A stretch of DNA of 64,000 bases from JBMNKL01 sp050952225 (GTDB lineage: Bacteria > Bacillota > Clostridia > Acetivibrionales > DTU013), in assembly GCA_050952225.1 (NCBI GenBank), contig JBMNKL010000003.1, forward strand, positions 62,001 through 126,000, read 5' to 3'. A program made the translations under genes and the position numbers. Below, piece after piece: positions 34,413 through 43,022 of the stretch (the first letter of the stretch is position 1; every line of letters starts with the position of its first letter). The notes below the pieces were generated by a model. It made no database searches, was not told the origin of the DNA, and saw only the letters and a list, made by a program, of their open reading frames with translations.

Positions 34413-35432
34413 ATGTTTATGATAAATAAAAAACGGCGCGTGTGTGTAGTTGGCGCAAAAAATGGCGGGAAATATATAAAAATCCTGCATGACATGGGTG
34501 TACTAAAGGGGATCGTAGAAGAAGACCTGGCGTATGTAAGCAAGCAGCTGATGAAACAACACCCGGGTGTCGGTATTTACACCTGTATAGAAAGAACTTT
34601 TGAAGATTTGTTTGATGCGTATGTTTTGGCTCCGCCTTACGATATACATGGCGAAGCTGGCTGTCTCCTGGTCAATGAAGGGAAGAACATTTTTGTAGAA
34701 AACCCGCTGAATCATAAATTGGAGGATATAAACGATCTTGCCGGCAAAATCAAAAAAAGCGGCTCAAAGGTTATGGCGGCATATCCGGTTTTATTTCATC
34801 CCTGCGTAGTTAAAATGAAGGATTTGCTGCAAAGCGGGGCTGTAGGGAAATTGATACACGTTCAAGTCTCAAGGCTTGGTTTTGACAGTTTCAATCCGGA
34901 CGAACTCAAGCTCTGGAAAGTGCTGGAAGAAAACCTTTCACTGTTTAATTATATCACCGGCAGGATTCCGGCAGCCGTAAAAGTATCAGGGAATTCCTGT
35001 TTTAATGGTAATGCTTTTGATACGTTGATTACGACTTTTGAATACAATGACTCTGTAAATGCCTATATGTTTTTGTCTTTGGCAAGCGCCTTCATTAATT
35101 ATAGGATTATTGCAACGGGCAGTGACGGGACTCTTGTAATAGATAACCTGGACACTGACGCAAAGCTTTTTAAATATGAGCTTTCTGATAAGCATTTGAA
35201 AGACAATAATGCCAATGTGCGGGTGAAGGAGATACGATATAAAGCATCAGATCCTTTAAAAAAAGCACTGGAATATTTCCTTGAACACCTGGATTCCGGC
35301 ATCGATGTTTGCAATATCCAGCATGAAGGAAGTAATGTGAAATTACGGGAGGAAATCAGAAAGTTTATACAGTTCGAATCTAATTACCGCTTAAGCCCTG
35401 AAGCTGTCCTGCAAGGGAATATAAGGGCATGA
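34413..35432 (+). CDS. Gfo/Idh/MocA-type oxidoreductase, divergent
   Basis: 339 residues from ATG 34413 (RBS GGAGG seven bases upstream; a longer frame from 34326 lacks an RBS). The N-terminal Rossmann region VVGAKNGGKY deviates from GxGxxG. The usual EKP motif reads ENP (96-98), which removes the catalytic lysine of this family. The C-terminal part has the beta-sheet domain pattern. It could be a structural or divergent relative of sugar-nucleotide dehydrogenases. It lies in a small polysaccharide gene set in which several other active-site motifs are changed. Confidence 0.7.
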   Translation: MFMINKKRRVCVVGAKNGGKYIKILHDMGVLKGIVEEDLAYVSKQLMKQHPGVGIYTCIERTFEDLFDAYVLAPPYDIHGEAGCLLVNEGKNIFVENPLNHKLEDINDLAGKIKKSGSKVMAAYPVLFHPCVVKMKDLLQSGAVGKLIHVQVSRLGFDSFNPDELKLWKVLEENLSLFNYITGRIPAAVKVSGNSCFNGNAFDTLITTFEYNDSVNAYMFLSLASAFINYRIIATGSDGTLVIDNLDTDAKLFKYELSDKHLKDNNANVRVKEIRYKASDPLKKALEYFLEHLDSGIDVCNIQHEGSNVKLREEIRKFIQFESNYRLSPEAVLQGNIRA

Positions 35433-35575
35433 ATTTAAACCGGGAGGTGTGGATGAAACGGTGCATAGTTCCATACGGCTGATTCTAATAAAAAGTATTT
35501 TTATATAAATTGCAGACGGGATAGTACCAGGCCCGGACACATAATACTAAACGGCTGAACAAGAGGTGAACGATA

Positions 35576-36718
35576 ATGAGAAAGCTTAAGTTAATGACTA
35601 TTGTGGAAACCAGGCAGGAGATTATCCGTCTGTCGGCTATAATAAAACGCTGTGACAAGTATTTCGGTCATGTACTGGCACTTATAAAACACAATAACGA
35701 CGATGAACCGGACCAGGCTTTCTTTGAAGATCTGGGTCTCCGTGCGCCCGATTTCTGTATTGAGGCGTCGGGAGAAGATACGGGAGAAACGATGGGCAGC
35801 ATTGTTTCAAAGACCTATAGATTGATGGCCGAAGTTAAGCCGGATGCGTTGATGATATCGGGCGGTGCAAATTCCTGCCTGTCTGCTATCGGCGCCAAGA
35901 GGCTTCGCATTCCGGTCTTCCGCCTGGAAGCCAGTAACAGCTGTTTTGGCGGAACCCTGACGGAAGAAACCAACAGGCGCATCGTTGACGCTGTTGCTGA
36001 TGTGAACCTATGTTATTCCGAGCATGCGCGCCGCTGCCTTAACGCACAGGGCGTACCACGCGAGCGCATATATGTGACAGGTTCACCAATGGCAGAAGTA
36101 CTGCATGCCAATATTGACAGGATCAAGTCCAGTGACATCCTGGAGAAGCTGGGGCTTAATAAGGGCGAATATATATTGCTTTCCGCGCACCGCGAAGAGA
36201 ACATCGGCATCGATGACAATTTTTTCAGCCTTATGAGCGCAGTTAATACAATGGCGGTGAAGTACGATATGCCCATTGTATATTCCTGCCATCCGCGTTC
36301 CGGGAGATTAATCGAACAGCGGCATTTTACTTTTGACAGGCGCGTAATACGGCACCGGCCGTTTGGATTTCATGACTACAATAAACTGCAGATGAATGCG
36401 TTTGCTGTTGTCTCCGACTCGGAAACATTGCCGGAAGAGAGCAGTTTCTTCCTTTCGACAGGCAACCCGATACCGGCTGTCTGTATCAGAACAAGCATAG
36501 AGCATCCTGAAGCGCTGGACAAGGGCAGTTTTATTCTGGCCGGTATCAAGGCCGAGCAAGTGCTGCAGGCAATTGATATGGCAGTAAAAATGAATGCCGA
36601 GGGCGATCTTGACTTACCGGTGGATGATTACACCGAGAAAAATGCTTCGGCAAGAGTTGTTAAAATCATTCAAGGCTATGCCGGTATAGTAAACAGTATG
36701 GATTTGGGGAAAAACTAG
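35576..36718 (+). CDS. UDP-GlcNAc 2-epimerase family protein (WbjD/Cap5G-like)
   Basis: 380 residues of the WecB superfamily. ISGGANSCLSA, EASNSCFGGTLTEETNRRIVD, VTGSPMAEVL, SAHREENIG and SDSETLPEESSFF are seen. The form of the EASNSCF and TGSPM motifs is closer to the WbjD/CapG group (2-epimerases making UDP-L-FucNAc) than to WecB. The true WecB-like gene is at 53383. Partner enzymes for UDP-FucNAc (WbjB/WbjC) are not in the window, so the product is uncertain. The RBS AAGAGGTGA precedes the ATG. Its motifs are intact, unlike its upstream neighbours. Confidence 0.82.
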   Translation: MRKLKLMTIVETRQEIIRLSAIIKRCDKYFGHVLALIKHNNDDEPDQAFFEDLGLRAPDFCIEASGEDTGETMGSIVSKTYRLMAEVKPDALMISGGANSCLSAIGAKRLRIPVFRLEASNSCFGGTLTEETNRRIVDAVADVNLCYSEHARRCLNAQGVPRERIYVTGSPMAEVLHANIDRIKSSDILEKLGLNKGEYILLSAHREENIGIDDNFFSLMSAVNTMAVKYDMPIVYSCHPRSGRLIEQRHFTFDRRVIRHRPFGFHDYNKLQMNAFAVVSDSETLPEESSFFLSTGNPIPAVCIRTSIEHPEALDKGSFILAGIKAEQVLQAIDMAVKMNAEGDLDLPVDDYTEKNASARVVKIIQGYAGIVNSMDLGKN

Positions 36719-36876
36719 TTCTTGTAAAGGTAAAGAGCGCAACACCAGCCATTAGAAATAATGTACATTTCATTAGAAAAAAAACATATATTATCGGAAA
36801 GATATCACAAATATTCGCACTTGGTTTAAAATTGTGATGGGCGGACGGGAAGAAATCTTGCGGGTAGTCAAACGTA

Positions 36877-36984
36877 GAAATTATCGATGAAATTATTGAT
36901 AAAATTATTGTAGCAATCCCGTCGGCAAGAAAAGCAGCAATTAATGAAATAATAACGGATGTACCAGGACTACCTGTGATGTAG
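36877..36984 (+). pseudogene. Remnant of a CapD/FlaA1-type nucleotide-sugar dehydratase gene
   Basis: A 35-codon stretch reads EIIDEIIDKIIVAIPSARK... and ends PGLPVM-stop. It matches the region IDEIIVAMPSAPRKDMAEIL in the complete CapD/PglF-type protein at 56.5 kb. Nothing before or after continues the homology. The rest of the 36719-37300 gap shows no gene apart from a small terminator-like hairpin. So this is most likely the last trace of a deleted polysaccharide gene. Confidence 0.65.
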
Positions 36985-37111
36985 AGATTTCCCCCCCGTT
37001 TGCCAATAAGACGATGCCACGGCAGTATTATTTCATTTCCACGGAAAGGTTGTCAACCCTGCCAGCGGGACATTATTAGCAGTAACTCGGAGGAAATTAC
37101 AGGAATACATG

Positions 37112-37131
37112 CCGGTACTTGTACCGTTTTT
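37112..37131 (+). terminator. Possible terminator
   Basis: CGGTA (37113-37117), loop CTTG, TACCG (37122-37126) followed by TTTTTA; short stem. Confidence 0.4.
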
Positions 37132-37300
37132 ACCCAGGCGTTATAACGAGGTGCTGCAATAATAACCCCTAATTACCCCCAGTCCCGTAATAACGCCGTG
37201 GCAATAAAATACCACAGAATATCCTTTAAGGGTATTGCAGCAAGTACCCGGATTTATAAGTAGTGAAACAAAAGAAAAAGGAGAAGCGTGGTGATTTCGA

Positions 37301-37756
37301 ATGAGATGTCCTTACTGCGGCTATGAAGAAGACAAGGTTGTGGATTCCAGGCCTATAGAAGAAGGCACGGCCGTCAGGAGGAGAAGGGAATGCCTAAGCT
37401 GTCTGAAGCGCTTTACAACTTATGAAAAAGTTGAATATATCCCGCTGATGGTTGTAAAAAGAGACAAAACCAGGGAACCATTCAGCCGGCAGAAGTTGGT
37501 AAAGGGCATGATGAGGGCACTTGAGAAAAGGCCGGTGTCTCCTGAGAAAATAAGTGATATAGCCGATGACATAGAGAATAAGCTCTACAACTCGCTAAAA
37601 CGTGAAGTTACCTCAGGAGAAATAGGAGAAATGGTAATGGCCAGGCTGAAAGAACTGGACGAAGTAGCCTACATAAGATTCGCTTCCGTATATAGACAGT
37701 TTAAGGATTTAAGCACATTTCAAAGAGAATTGAGACTACTGCTCCAAGAAAAGTAA
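37301..37756 (+). CDS. nrdR: Transcriptional repressor NrdR
   Basis: 151-residue regulator of ribonucleotide reductase genes; binds dATP/ATP through its ATP-cone. The N-terminal zinc ribbon CPYCGYEE and ECLSCLKRFTTYE supplies four Cys. The ATP-cone spans about 46-136 (VVKRDKTREPFSRQKLVKG ... YIRFASVYRQFKD). Length and layout are standard. An AAAAGGAG RBS lies upstream. No nrd gene is near, which is common. Confidence 0.97.
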   Translation: MRCPYCGYEEDKVVDSRPIEEGTAVRRRRECLSCLKRFTTYEKVEYIPLMVVKRDKTREPFSRQKLVKGMMRALEKRPVSPEKISDIADDIENKLYNSLKREVTSGEIGEMVMARLKELDEVAYIRFASVYRQFKDLSTFQRELRLLLQEK

Positions 37757-37889
37757 TAAAGAGATGCATATCCGTCCAGTAAAAACCAGCAAAATAATAA
37801 AAAAGTAATAAAAATTGTAAAAATGTCTTGAATTATTGTTTTTATTCTGCTAAAATAATGGTACAAATAGCAAAAATTTACCTATTGAG

Positions 37890-37996
37890 CTTTTCAGCGA
37901 CAAAGGCAAACCGGGCGAAAGCCCGGGACGCAAAGCTAAAGGGCCTGACGCCTTCACCGGAAGGTGAGGACGAATGGCAGCCAGCTGCCGAAGGGA
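37890..37996 (+). promoter_or_regulatory. c-di-GMP-I (GEMM-I) riboswitch, first of tandem pair
   Basis: The conserved pieces occur in order: GACAAAGGCAAACC (37898-37911), hairpin CGGGCGAAAGCCCG, GGACGCAAAGCTAAAGGGCC (near 37926-37945), and the P3-type hairpin GGCAGCCAGCTGCC followed by GAAGGG. The GCAAACC ... ACGCAAAGC pattern and GNRA tetraloop (GAAA) are diagnostic of GEMM-I. A T-run (GTTTTTTATTT) follows directly. Confidence 0.93.
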
Positions 37997-38089
37997 AAGT
38001 TTTTTATTTGGGCTGAGTATCAGGCAAATCACTCAGGTGATACCTTAAGAAAGCTCAAAAGTTACTCGGAAGATATTTAGCAACTGAGA

Positions 38090-38198
38090 AGCTCTTCAGC
38101 GACAAAGGCAAACCGGGCGAAAGCCCGGGACGCAAAGCTAGAGGGCCTGACGCCTTCACCGGAAGGTGAAGACGAATGGCAGCCAGCTGCCGAAAGGG
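38090..38198 (+). promoter_or_regulatory. c-di-GMP-I (GEMM-I) riboswitch, second of tandem pair
   Basis: Almost a copy of the first aptamer (CTTCAGCGACAAAGGCAAACC ..., GGACGCAAAGCTAGAGGGCC, same P3 hairpin), about 200 bases downstream and ending directly before the RBS GGGGAG and the start of the transglutaminase gene. The two aptamer cores differ at only a few positions. Tandem aptamers can sharpen the response to c-di-GMP. Confidence 0.93.
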
Positions 38199-38209
38199 GA
38201 GTTTTTTTG

Positions 38210-39088
38210 GTGAAAAAACGTTTTGTGTCAATGCTGACAGTTATGGCAATTATAATGGGCGCAGCGTCCGCAAGCGCTGCCGGCGCAGATGGTGCAGACG
38301 CCGGTACTAATGCTGCTGCCGTCAATGCTGCCGGCGCAAATACCTCCGTAGTTGCCAATACTCCCATGTTTGACACTGCAAAGCTTGGAAATGGCGTTAT
38401 AGTAATAAGCTGCAGCGCAGATACCGGCAAAAGGCTGAAGGTAATGATAGAGAAAAGCGGAAAGAAGGTCACCTACGACCTCAGGAACGACGGGTCGAAG
38501 GAAAACTTTCCGCTGCAATTCGGCGACGGGGAATACAAGATAAGCGTGCTTGAAAATATAGAAGCGACCAAGTACAGGTACCTGGCGACAAAAGATATCA
38601 CGCTTAAGCTGGATGACGATAATAAAGTGTACCTTGAGTCTGTACAGAATATCGGGTGGAACCGCGATATGTACGCCATAAAAAAGGCTGCCGAACTAAC
38701 CAGGGGACTTAAAACGGACTCGGAAAAAATCAAATCAATATATAATTTTGTAATCAGCAACATTTCCTATGATAAGGACAAGCTTTCAAAACTCAGCAGC
38801 AACTACGTGCCTGATATTGAAAGCACTATAAAGACCGGAAAAGGCATATGTTACGATTATTCATCCCTGCTGGCGGCCATGCTCCGCAGCCAGGGGATAC
38901 CCGCAAAGCTTGTCAAGGGGTATTCCGGATTCGTGGACGGCTATCATGCCTGGAACGAAATCTATGACAGCGGCACCGGAAAATGGATAACGGTAGATGC
39001 CACATATGATGCCGGAATGAAAGCAGCCGGGCGCAAATTCTCCTTTGAAAAGGACCCGAAAGATTTCACAAAGGTTTACGAATATTGA
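38210..39088 (+). CDS. Secreted transglutaminase-like protein under c-di-GMP riboswitch control
   Basis: 292 residues from GTG 38210 (RBS GGGGAG, eight bases); TTG 38207 is an alternative without benefit. The signal peptide MKKRFVSMLTVMAIIMGAASASA is followed by an Ala/Asn/Gly-rich linker. The C-terminal half is a transglutaminase/protease-like domain with Cys in TGKGICYDYSSLL, His in GYHAWNEIYD and Asp in TVDATYDAG, a complete triad. It may crosslink or cleave cell-surface proteins. Two c-di-GMP riboswitches link it to surface-attachment decisions; the direction of control cannot be read. Confidence 0.9.
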   Translation: MKKRFVSMLTVMAIIMGAASASAAGADGADAGTNAAAVNAAGANTSVVANTPMFDTAKLGNGVIVISCSADTGKRLKVMIEKSGKKVTYDLRNDGSKENFPLQFGDGEYKISVLENIEATKYRYLATKDITLKLDDDNKVYLESVQNIGWNRDMYAIKKAAELTRGLKTDSEKIKSIYNFVISNISYDKDKLSKLSSNYVPDIESTIKTGKGICYDYSSLLAAMLRSQGIPAKLVKGYSGFVDGYHAWNEIYDSGTGKWITVDATYDAGMKAAGRKFSFEKDPKDFTKVYEY

Positions 39089-39118
39089 CGGTTTGGCGGA
39101 TGCGGACCGGCAAGAGGT

Positions 39119-40596
39119 CTACCGGATGCGCCTGCATTCAAGGTAGTACCTCTTTTCTTCAGCTTCCCCCATCGAGAAAGTCTTTCTGGGCAGTACGCCA
39201 TCTGATACAACGGTTTTGAACAAATCATATTTACTCATAACGGGCAGGAAAAAGCCCATGCTGCCTTTTTTGGAACCAAGGCCGGTTACGGCCTCGTCCC
39301 CATGGATATAGTCTATTTCCGTTCCCGCATTACCCTCTGCCAACTCATCGAGGACAGCCTGCAGCGTGCCGGCTTCAAGGCCGCATGCCGGGTTATTTAC
39401 CGTAAGGAGGCCGTATGTGCCTTCGAGGATAAAAGGTAAATTATGACGACCGTCACGACGGCAGACTGCTCTTTCAGCCGCTTCCCTGGATTCAAACAGG
39501 CGGGTTTCGGCGTCCAGCTCCACCCTCCGGGCGGCATTTTTCAGTTGTTCAAGCACCGTTTCCCTGTCTGTGCCGAATAGTATCCTGTGAATCGGTTCAA
39601 ATACCAGTCCGTCATCGTGAACGTTCACTACTTCAACGAGCGCATACCTTGCCGGATGATGCGGAACGCCGCCGCAGGCGTGTTCCGGGCAAGCGGGCTG
39701 CCCGGCTGATAATTTCCGTCCTTCTTGCCTATGCCGGTCCAGCGCGGCCTTGACGTTTTCCCAGTGGGCTTTTGCCGATGCAAGCGAATGATTGCCGTCA
39801 CCCACGGCAAAGAGCAGCGTGCCCGGGAGGAATGTGCCAATCCGCGCAGGAAGCGTCTGTCACGGAAACAGCGCCTGCCGGGGTAGAAACGTTCTCCGTC
39901 ACAGCAGGAGGAGTCCCTGCCGCGGAAGCAATCACCCCGGCCAGCTTGCCAAGAGCAGCGGCCACCATGGAAAGACTGTCCTTATCTTCCACCTTCCAGC
40001 CCTTTACATGGCCGCCTCCCATCATCAGGTCAAAATCATAAAGCTTTTCATACCGGCCAACCCTTTCGTATAGGGGTTCAATTACGGTTTTACCGGGATC
40101 ATCTATCAAAAGCATTGTGTGCGGTAATTCTACAAGGGCGTTTTCGCGGATTTTCACTCTTGGCGGGATGCGGTCGAGAACCGTTTCCTCGGTCGCCCTG
40201 ATCAGCGTAGAAGCACCTTCCCTGTAATCATAGCACTCCAGGTCGACTGCCAGTATCAGCCCTTTTCTTGAAGGAGTAACGGGGTGTGCTGCGCTCCACG
40301 AGTATAAAGCAAGGGTTGAGAGGCTTTAGGATGCCGCTATTTACATAATGCGCCATTGTTTCATTTATCCTGCTTATCCTGGACGCGGTATCGCCGTCCT
40401 TCAGGTAAATTTCGGGCAATACCAGGTTCAGGGCAGACGGGCTTTCGCCCACTTCGCGGCGTACTTTCTCCCAGTATTCAGGCTGCGACGTATACTGGTC
40501 GCAGGCGATAACTGCCCATTTCGCCAGGTCCACGCCTTTTGACGGCAGCATAATTTCAGGTACGATGATTCCAAGTTTTTCAAATAAACGGTTCAT
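39119..40596 (-). pseudogene. DUF1015 family protein, two frameshifts
   Basis: Three frames together cover a ~490-codon span of a DUF1015 (COG4198) protein, function unknown. Frame 1 (40596 down to ~40285) has the N-terminus IVPEIMLPSKGVDLAKWAV after a GGAGG RBS. Frame 2 (to ~39860) has RIPPRVKIRENA and LIDDPGKT. Frame 3 (to 39119) has FAVGDGNHSLASAKA and FSMGEAEEKRYYLECRRI. The first shift is at the G4 run 40281-40284 (one base too many). The second is near 39830-39865. A gene with two shifts is likely dead, unless read quality is poor here. Confidence 0.82.
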
Positions 40597-40737
40597 TCCG
40601 GCCTCCTATGGATAATGAAGATATTCAATAGTTATTTTATTAGAGCTGTTATATTTTGTCTATGCATTTTTTAGCCCTGACAATGAAATAATAATAAATG
40701 AAAATAACGCTTTATTCAACTTTACGGAGGCTGCTCC

Positions 40738-41268
40738 ATGCTGCACAGGTATAGCGAAGTATTAAACCTCCCGGTAATCTGCGGCGGCAGCGGCAAAAAA
40801 GCCGGAAGCGTGACAGACGTGGTTTTCAGCCCCGGAAGCAGGGAAGTGAAAGCGTTTCTGCTGGATGACATGGGGATTTCGCTGAAAAAGAGGGCGGTAT
40901 TCCTCGGGGACGTGACGAAACTGGGAAAAGACGCGGTTATCATCGGCAGCATGAACTGTATATCAAGTATCGGCCGTACGGCGTTTGCAAAGGCTTTCGG
41001 AAAAAGCGGCCTGCTCGGTCTGAAGGTTTTTTCAAAAGCCGGCGGAGAAATCGGGGTCGTGAAGGATGTGCTATTTGATGTACAGACAGGCAGGATTGAA
41101 GGGTTCGAGATATCCGACGGCTTTTTCCAGGACGTAATGCAGGGGCGGAAAATATTGCCGCTGATAGGCAGGGCGGAGCTGGGAGGAGAGTTTGCAGTTG
41201 TTGAAAAAGAAGCGGTGGATGAAATGAAGGAGACAGGCGGAGGCATCATGAAGCGGGTGCTGAAATAA
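40738..41268 (+). CDS. Double PRC-barrel domain protein
   Basis: 176 residues with two PRC-barrel-like repeats (about 1-80, KKAGSVTDVVFSPGSREVKAFLL, and 88-165, GEIGVVKDVLFDVQTGRIEGFEI). No signal peptide or membrane helix. PRC-barrels occur in RNA-processing and photosynthetic proteins and in sporulation-linked YlmC/YmxH; the role here is unknown. GGAGGCTGCTCC includes the RBS. It is followed by a small membrane protein gene and probably forms an operon with it. Confidence 0.82.
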   Translation: MLHRYSEVLNLPVICGGSGKKAGSVTDVVFSPGSREVKAFLLDDMGISLKKRAVFLGDVTKLGKDAVIIGSMNCISSIGRTAFAKAFGKSGLLGLKVFSKAGGEIGVVKDVLFDVQTGRIEGFEISDGFFQDVMQGRKILPLIGRAELGGEFAVVEKEAVDEMKETGGGIMKRVLK

Positions 41269-41302
41269 ACCGCAAGCATAGAGCGAAAGGAGAAATACGG
41301 GT

Positions 41303-41476
41303 ATGCAAAAAGGCTTTGTAAAAGGTGTTATAGTCGGCGGGCTTCTCGCCGCGTCGGTCGGCATGATGATGAATTCCGACATGTCCGGAACGAGAAGGAA
41401 GATGATGAGGAACAGCAGGACCTTTTTAAGAAAGTCCGGAGACTTCATCAACAATGTTGTCGATCTTTTCAGGTAA
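41303..41476 (+). CDS. Small YtxH-like membrane protein
   Basis: 57 residues, read directly: MQKGFVKGVIVGGLLAASVG, then a Met/Arg-rich part and a basic amphipathic C-terminus (SGDFINNVVDLFR). One membrane segment at ~8-23. The pattern resembles YtxH/DUF3918-type small proteins. The RBS AAAGGAG lies about 12 bases before the ATG. It sits 34 bases after the PRC-barrel gene and ahead of a strong terminator. Confidence 0.7.
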   Translation: MQKGFVKGVIVGGLLAASVGMMMNSDMSGTRRKMMRNSRTFLRKSGDFINNVVDLFR

Positions 41477-41591
41477 CCAGGTTTAACTGAAGCTTTAAAG
41501 CTCAACAGGCCGAAAGGCCTTCCATGCCCCGAACGCCCTTTTAGGCAAGGGCTTTAGAGCGGGACATATACACATACTCTCAAATCCTCGT

Positions 41592-41624
41592 AAAAACCGG
41601 GCAAAGAACTTGCCCGGTTTTTAA
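41592..41624 (+). terminator. Strong terminator
   Basis: AAAAACCGGGCAA (41592-41604) and TTGCCCGGTTTTT (41610-41622): a long stem with a short loop and T-run. Confidence 0.92.
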
Positions 41625-41707
41625 AAGGCACGGACACGCCGGCAGCGGGAGATTAAAAGACAACGAGGAAGGCCTGAGTAACGGGGAGGTCGGAGCGACA
41701 GGGAGAT

Positions 41708-42763
41708 GTGATGCCTTTGAGGCACAAAAAGGCGCTTTTTTATTCCGCCGCCTTGCTTGGCGTCATAGCGGCGGCCATATTCCTATATTCACACAGGGCG
41801 AAGGTTTCAAGGATCGTTTCACCCTTTTTGTTGTCGGTACCCCTTGTCTATATTGTAAAACCAATATCAGACAGGCTTGCTGATAAAAAAATCCCGGTAG
41901 GTTTGTCCATCTTGATGGTCTACTTGTTTTTCCTTTCAGCGATTGTCGCCATGGGCGTATTTTTCGTACCGGAACTGGCCGCAAACATCCGTGAACTGTC
42001 GGAGACACTGCCTGAGCTGGTGCAACGGTACGAGCAGATTATCAACGGCGTTCTTTCCGCAGTTAAATCGAGCAACTGGTCAGTGCAGGTAAAAGATGCT
42101 ATATTCGGCGAAATTGAAAACCTGACAACCATGGCAAACGATTTATTGGCCAAATCAATGGAAAGAATACTGGGCGCCGCGATGGATATTGCAAGAATAG
42201 CGGTGGACCTGACACTGGCCATGGTAATCGCTTTTTACGTCATAAAAGACGGCGAGAAATTCAGGGACTTCGCGCTTTTCTTGATGCCGCGGCGCTCCCG
42301 TGTGGGCCTGGCCGGAACCGGAAAGGAAATAAGCAGGGTGCTGGCAGGCTTCATACAGGGACAGCTAATGACCGCGCTCATAGTGGGAATACTTGAAACA
42401 ATAGGGCTGATGCTCATAAACATGAAATACCCGCTGGTACTGGGTATGATAGGCGGCCTTGGCAACGTTATCCCGTACTTTGGGCCATACATAGGGGCCA
42501 TTCCTGCCGTTGCCTTGGCGTTAACCGTATCGCCGCTGAAAGCTGTTTGGACGATTGCGGTATTCATGGTTGTGCAGCAAATCGACAACAACCTCATATC
42601 GACGAAGCTGATCGGAGGCAAGCTGGGGCTTCATCCCGTGGCGACCATATTTGCCGTTCTCGCAGGTGGAGAATTTTTCGGTATTCCAGGTATGCTGCTT
42701 GCCGTTCCAACCCTGGCGATCATACGCGTAATAGTCAACAGGATCGTAGAAACTATTGCATGA
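41708..42763 (+). CDS. AI-2E family transporter (UPF0118)
   Basis: 351-residue membrane protein with about seven to eight hydrophobic segments and the typical central hydrophilic part (ELSETLPELVQRYEQIING). Also seen are the IQGQLMTALIVGI and GLGNVIPYFGPYIGAIPA stretches that mark the family, and VQQIDNNLISTKLIG. Members were linked to autoinducer-2 export or Na+/H+ exchange, or are uncharacterised (YtvI, YdbI). The RBS AGGGAGATG precedes the ATG. Stand-alone gene between a terminator and the polysaccharide cluster promoter. Confidence 0.9.
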   Translation: MMPLRHKKALFYSAALLGVIAAAIFLYSHRAKVSRIVSPFLLSVPLVYIVKPISDRLADKKIPVGLSILMVYLFFLSAIVAMGVFFVPELAANIRELSETLPELVQRYEQIINGVLSAVKSSNWSVQVKDAIFGEIENLTTMANDLLAKSMERILGAAMDIARIAVDLTLAMVIAFYVIKDGEKFRDFALFLMPRRSRVGLAGTGKEISRVLAGFIQGQLMTALIVGILETIGLMLINMKYPLVLGMIGGLGNVIPYFGPYIGAIPAVALALTVSPLKAVWTIAVFMVVQQIDNNLISTKLIGGKLGLHPVATIFAVLAGGEFFGIPGMLLAVPTLAIIRVIVNRIVETIA

Positions 42764-42845
42764 GCACATTACGCGGGTGTGATATCAATGCCGGATAAAA
42801 TTTACCAGGTTATTGCATAATATACACACTAAATTAAACAACAGT

Positions 42846-42874
42846 TTGACTTAAAATTCCTGAAGATATATAAT
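42846..42874 (+). promoter_or_regulatory. Promoter of the polysaccharide cluster, first unit
   Basis: TTGACT (42846-42851), exactly 17 bases, TATAAT (42869-42874). The leader to the first gene is about 140 bases and contains GC-rich segments (CGGCCCTGCTGGG). I do not recognise a riboswitch in it. Confidence 0.75.
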
Positions 42875-43022
42875 TTATAATTAATTGAGAAAAAATCCGG
42901 TTTAACCATCCAGGTGTTGCGGCCCTGCTGGGAAAACGGAGGTAATAGTGGCAAAATGTAAATTGTGAAGTTAAATAACTTGACATAATGGCAGGGTATT
43001 GCTTTTTTAAGGAAAACAAGAC

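Noticed and set aside
36985..37300. Further gene remnants before nrdR
   Set aside because: No reading frame with recognisable homology; only a weak terminator-like hairpin and a GGCGTTAT/ATAACGCC pair with a wide loop.
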